Notes under the pieces: generated by a model
Seen by the model: only the letters and a program-made list of their open reading frames with translations
Databases searched by the model: none
What the model was told of the DNA's origin: nothing
Made by a program: the position numbers and the translations under genes
Shown here: positions 6,793 to 8,833 of the stretch, in pieces
Numbering within the stretch: position 1 is the first letter of the stretch
Layout: every line of letters starts with the position of its first letter
Assembly (NCBI GenBank): GCA_937873105.1
Contig: CALMWD010000243.1
Location: forward strand, 1-8,833
DNA from: an uncultured Rhodanobacteraceae bacterium
GTDB lineage: Bacteria > Pseudomonadota > Gammaproteobacteria > Xanthomonadales > Ahniellaceae
DNA: 8,833 nt
Direction of reading: 5' to 3'

Positions 6793-7261
6793 TCCTCATG
6801 CATCGTTGGTGGCCGGGTCGAACTCGGCGATTCCTGATTCTTCGCTCGCGACCGGTACGCTCGAACGCGTGCTGCACCATGCCCGCCGCCTGCATCGCGC
6901 CGCGCGCTCGGCATCGATTTCCGCGGCCATGCCGGTGGTTCGGCGCATCCATGCGGCCGGACTGTTTCCGCATCTGCGCGTCGCCGGCCTCTATCGTGCG
7001 CGCGCGTCGCTGCAACGCAAGCACGTGCTGCGCATGCTCGCGGTCGAAGCCGGGCATGCCAGCTGGGAAGCCTATCGCGAGGTGTTGCCGGGGCTGTCGC
7101 CGGAAGCGGTGATGCCCTGGCATGTCGCGGATCAGCTGCCGGCGGGATTGAACCTGTGGTTCTCGAACGAAGCCGAAGCACGGGCCGTGCTCGGCGACGC
7201 GGTGACCTTGCTGAAGTACGGGCGCCAGGTGGTGTTCGACGTCGCGCAGGCCGCGGCATGA
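6788..7261 (+). CDS. Uncharacterised 157-aa protein, first gene of a coupled pair
   Basis: I do not recognise this protein as a named family. It has no signal peptide or membrane segment and should be cytoplasmic. Residues 24-100 look helical and basic: LHHARRLHRAAR (29-40), a MPVVRRIHAAGLFPHLRVAGLYRARASLQRKHVLRMLAVEAGHASWEAY region at 48-96. The AVEAGHASWEAY part resembles the 'AxexGfxSWxxL' segment found in some ankyrin-linked and glyoxalase-like proteins of proteobacteria, a weak likeness only. Residues 117-152 (LPAGLNLWFSNEAEARAVLG to QVVFDV) look like a small alpha/beta piece. The ATG at 6788 was chosen because GGAG precedes it by 5 nt; the open frame further upstream is antisense to the permease. 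The end overlaps the kinase-like gene in an ATGA. A nucleic-acid or partner-binding role is possible but not shown. Confidence 0.75.
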   Translation: MHPHASLVAGSNSAIPDSSLATGTLERVLHHARRLHRAARSASISAAMPVVRRIHAAGLFPHLRVAGLYRARASLQRKHVLRMLAVEAGHASWEAYREVLPGLSPEAVMPWHVADQLPAGLNLWFSNEAEARAVLGDAVTLLKYGRQVVFDVAQAAA

Positions 7262-7746
7262 GCACGGTCCATCTGGTGTTCGGCCCGCAGGGCGCGGGCA
7301 AGACCACGCACGCGCGTGCGCTGGCCGCGCGTTCGGGCGGGGTGCGTTGTTCGATCGACGAGCGGATGGCCGAGCTGTTCCTGCCCGACCTGCCGGCGAC
7401 GATGGACCTGGCCTGGGTCATGGAGCGCGTGCGGCGTTGCGAGCAGCGCATCTGGTCGACGGCCATGGACATCGCCGCGACCGGCGTCGACGTCGTGCTC
7501 GACCTTGGGCTGATGCAGGCGCAGAAGCGTCGCGACTTCGCTGCGCTGGCGAAAGACGCCGGCCTGGAAACGCGATGGCACTTCGTCGACGCGCCGCTGG
7601 CGGTGCGACGGGAACGCGTGCTCTCGCGCAACCGCGAGCGTGGCGACACCTTCGCGTTCGAGGTCACGCCGGCGATGTTCGATGTGATGGAGTCGCGCTT
7701 CGAGTCGCCGGACGACAACGAACGCGCGCTTTGCGACGTGGCGTGA
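7258..7746 (+). CDS. Small P-loop kinase-like ATPase (AAA_33/zeta-like)
   Basis: This 162-aa protein is a compact P-loop NTPase. Walker A is GPQGAGKTT at 9-17. SIDE at 32-35 provides an acidic D34/E35 pair in the place where zeta-toxin and chloramphenicol-phosphotransferase-like kinases carry their substrate base. DVVLDLG at 78-84 is the Walker-B-like strand (D82). An arginine-rich lid follows at 117-128 (RRERVLSRNRER), with a C-terminal helix near 138-148. This fits the AAA_33 group of small-molecule or nucleotide kinases; the substrate is unknown. The ATG at 7258 overlaps the TGA of the preceding gene, and only weak Shine-Dalgarno sequence exists, so it is probably translated by coupling and shares any control of the leader hairpin. 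A longer open frame from 7156 would overlap the upstream gene widely and is not preferred. Confidence 0.85.
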   Translation: MSTVHLVFGPQGAGKTTHARALAARSGGVRCSIDERMAELFLPDLPATMDLAWVMERVRRCEQRIWSTAMDIAATGVDVVLDLGLMQAQKRRDFAALAKDAGLETRWHFVDAPLAVRRERVLSRNRERGDTFAFEVTPAMFDVMESRFESPDDNERALCDVA

Positions 7747-7751
7747 ATGAT

Positions 7752-7780
7752 CGGCCCGCCCTGACGTCCAGGGCGGGCCG
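7752..7780. terminator. Strong GC hairpin between convergent genes, bidirectional terminator
   Basis: CGGCCCGCCCTG (7752-7763) and CAGGGCGGGCCG (7769-7780) are perfect 12-bp arms around a 5-nt ACGTC loop. The hairpin lies 5 bp after the kinase-like stop and 6 bp after the ilvE stop on the other strand, so it can serve both. There is no T tract on either side, a common situation in very GC-rich genomes, where such hairpins still act as transcript ends. Confidence 0.8.
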
Positions 7781-7786
7781 GGGCGG

Positions 7787-8704
7787 TCACACCCTCTCGC
7801 GCCAGCCGTGCGGATCCGGCGCGCGGCCTTGCACCAGGTCGAAGTAGAGCTTCTGGATCTGCGCGGTGATCGGGCCGCGTTCGCCGTTGCCGACCGGCTT
7901 GCCGTCGACGGTCTTGATCGGGGTGATCTCGGCGGCGGTGCCGCACATGAACAGCTCGTCGCAGAGGTAGAGGTATTCGCGCGGCAGGTCGCGTTCGACC
8001 ACGGTGTAGCCGTTGGCCTTGGCGAGGGTGATGATGGTGTTGCGGGTGATGCCGTTGAGCAGCGCCGCCGACACCGGCGTGGTGTGCAGCTCGCCATTCA
8101 TCACCAGGAACAGGTTCTCGCCGGCGCCTTCCGAGAGCAGACCGGTGCTGGCGAGCGCGATGCCTTCGCCGAAGCCGAGGCGACGCGCTTCGCGGGCGAT
8201 CAGCTGGCCGCTGAGGTAGTTGCCACCGGCCTTGGCGCCGGCCGGGATCGTGTTCGGCGCGAAACGCTGCCAGCTCGACACCATCGCGTCGATGCCGGTT
8301 TCGGTGACGGCATGGCCGAGGTACTCGCCCATCGGCCAGGCGGCGATGGCGACGTCGGTCGGGCAGTCGGCCGAGAGTCCGAAACCGCCGAGGCCGCGGA
8401 ACGCGACCGGGCGGATGTAGCACTTGCCGAGGCCATTGGCCTTGATGACGTCGCGCGTGCCCTGGATCAGTTCGTCGAGCGTGTACGGAATCGGCAGGTC
8501 GTAGATCTTCGCCGACAGGTACAGGCGCTTGAGGTGGTCGGTCAGGCGGAACACCGCGGCGCCCTCCGGGGTGTCGTAGGCGCGGATGCCTTCGAAGACC
8601 GAGGACCCGTAGTGGATGGCGTGCGCCATGACGTGCACGGTGGCGTCGCGCCACGGCATGATCTTGCCGTTGAACCAGATCTGCTCGGGATACTGCATGG
8701 CCAT
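7787..8704 (-). CDS. ilvE: Branched-chain-amino-acid aminotransferase
   Basis: This 305-aa enzyme is a fold-type IV, pyridoxal-phosphate transaminase that interconverts leucine, isoleucine and valine with their 2-oxo acids, using glutamate and 2-oxoglutarate (EC 2.6.1.42). The length is close to the 309 aa of E. coli IlvE. Characteristic parts are WFNGKIMPW (10-18), HYGSSVFEGIRAY (31-43), the PLP-binding R60, SSWQRFAPNTIP (143-154), the Schiff-base lysine K158 in AKAGGNYLSG, and E192 in LSEGAGENLF, which contacts the cofactor ring nitrogen. The ATG at 8704 has GAGGAG (complement of 8711-8716) with a 6-nt spacer; a second in-frame ATG at 8698 is close, and the open frame extending to 8824 has no such support. 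The gene appears to stand alone, without an ilv or leu neighbour in the window. Confidence 0.95.
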   Translation of the reverse strand: MAMQYPEQIWFNGKIMPWRDATVHVMAHAIHYGSSVFEGIRAYDTPEGAAVFRLTDHLKRLYLSAKIYDLPIPYTLDELIQGTRDVIKANGLGKCYIRPVAFRGLGGFGLSADCPTDVAIAAWPMGEYLGHAVTETGIDAMVSSWQRFAPNTIPAGAKAGGNYLSGQLIAREARRLGFGEGIALASTGLLSEGAGENLFLVMNGELHTTPVSAALLNGITRNTIITLAKANGYTVVERDLPREYLYLCDELFMCGTAAEITPIKTVDGKPVGNGERGPITAQIQKLYFDLVQGRAPDPHGWRERV

Positions 8705-8731
8705 GGCGCGCTCCTCGGCGACGAAAAAGGG

Positions 8732-8746
8732 AACGCGCAGTCTAGC
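8732..8746 (-). promoter_or_regulatory. Candidate -10 region of ilvE
   Basis: On the minus strand, TAGACT (complement of 8739-8744) lies within GCTAGACTGCGCG, about 35 nt before the ilvE ATG. It matches TATAAT in four of six bases. The expected start near 8732 gives a short leader that contains the GAGGAG ribosome site. No good -35 is seen. The flanking string recurs in the intergenic region before 6788. Confidence 0.35.
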
Positions 8747-8816
8747 GGTTCGGGTCGGGGCGCCGCGTGGCGCGCCGCGGGCAGACCGGCATCGCGCCTT
8801 CGGGCACAATGCCGCC

Positions 8817-8833
8817 ATGCGCATGCGGGCCGC
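8817..8833 (+). CDS. Possible start of a divergent gene, cut by the window edge
   Basis: An ATG at 8817 (or 8823) opens a frame to the edge, giving only about five codons. CACAAT at 8805-8810 could be a -10, which would make the message nearly leaderless. The place, divergent from ilvE, is one where a gene start is plausible. There is too little sequence to know. Confidence 0.22.

Noticed and set aside
5826..8654. A 942-codon minus-strand open frame across the permease, the gene pair and ilvE
   Set aside because: It runs in other frames over three transcription units in both orientations; its translation is Arg/Ala-rich and shows only shifted pieces of the real proteins.
8705..8824. A 40-residue N-terminal extension of IlvE
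   Set aside because: It is Arg-rich and unlike the family N-terminus, while GAGGAG lies 6 nt before the ATG at 8704.
1..8833. tRNA or rRNA genes, CRISPR arrays, insertion sequences, integrase or attachment sites
   Set aside because: I saw no cloverleaf-like conserved elements, regularly spaced repeats, transposase motifs or flanking duplications. Base composition looks uniform, with no sign of recent transfer.

Overview
The window is GC-rich DNA with strong third-position GC bias. Its gene content (a dedicated TonB, a catecholate-type receptor with a PiuC-like hydroxylase, a GntP-family permease and IlvE) and its weak -35, TAGACT-like promoters fit a gammaproteobacterium of the Xanthomonadaceae/Lysobacteraceae or Rhodanobacteraceae type. 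That assignment is inference from gene content and composition, not from a phylogenetic marker.

Layout: (1) Positions 3-65 are the last codons of an upstream gene, followed by two small hairpins. (2) Positions 121-5158 hold a tightly packed, plus-strand, four-gene iron-uptake unit. It has a promoter with an overlapping Fur-box-like palindrome, then tonB (175-1011), a TonB-dependent siderophore receptor of the Fiu/PiuA kind (1023-3368), an FMN-dependent alpha-hydroxy-acid oxidase/dehydrogenase (3381-4481) and a PiuC/YbiX-type Fe(II)/2-oxoglutarate hydroxylase (4475-5158). Gaps are 11 and 12 bp, then a 7-bp overlap. (3) A GntP-family permease lies on the minus strand (5162-6559), tail to tail with the hydroxylase and separated by 3 bp. 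(4) A 228-bp divergent intergenic region precedes a plus-strand, translationally coupled pair (ATGA overlap): an unrecognised 157-aa protein (6788-7261) and a small P-loop kinase-like protein (7258-7746). (5) A long GC hairpin between convergent ends serves as terminator. (6) Branched-chain aminotransferase ilvE is on the minus strand (7787-8704), and a possible divergent gene starts at the right edge.

How the genes work together: the receptor would import a ferric siderophore across the outer membrane, powered by the co-encoded TonB. ExbB and ExbD are not in the window and must come from elsewhere. The two redox enzymes at the operon end probably act inside the cell on the imported ligand or on iron release, but their substrates are unknown. 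The permease and IlvE look like ordinary metabolic genes.

The most interesting non-coding signal is in the leader of the 6788-7746 pair. An interrupted 12-bp stem (TGCATACC and CTCC pairing with GGAG and GGTATGCA) would bury both the Shine-Dalgarno sequence and the start codon, which suggests translational control of an uncharacterised two-gene unit.
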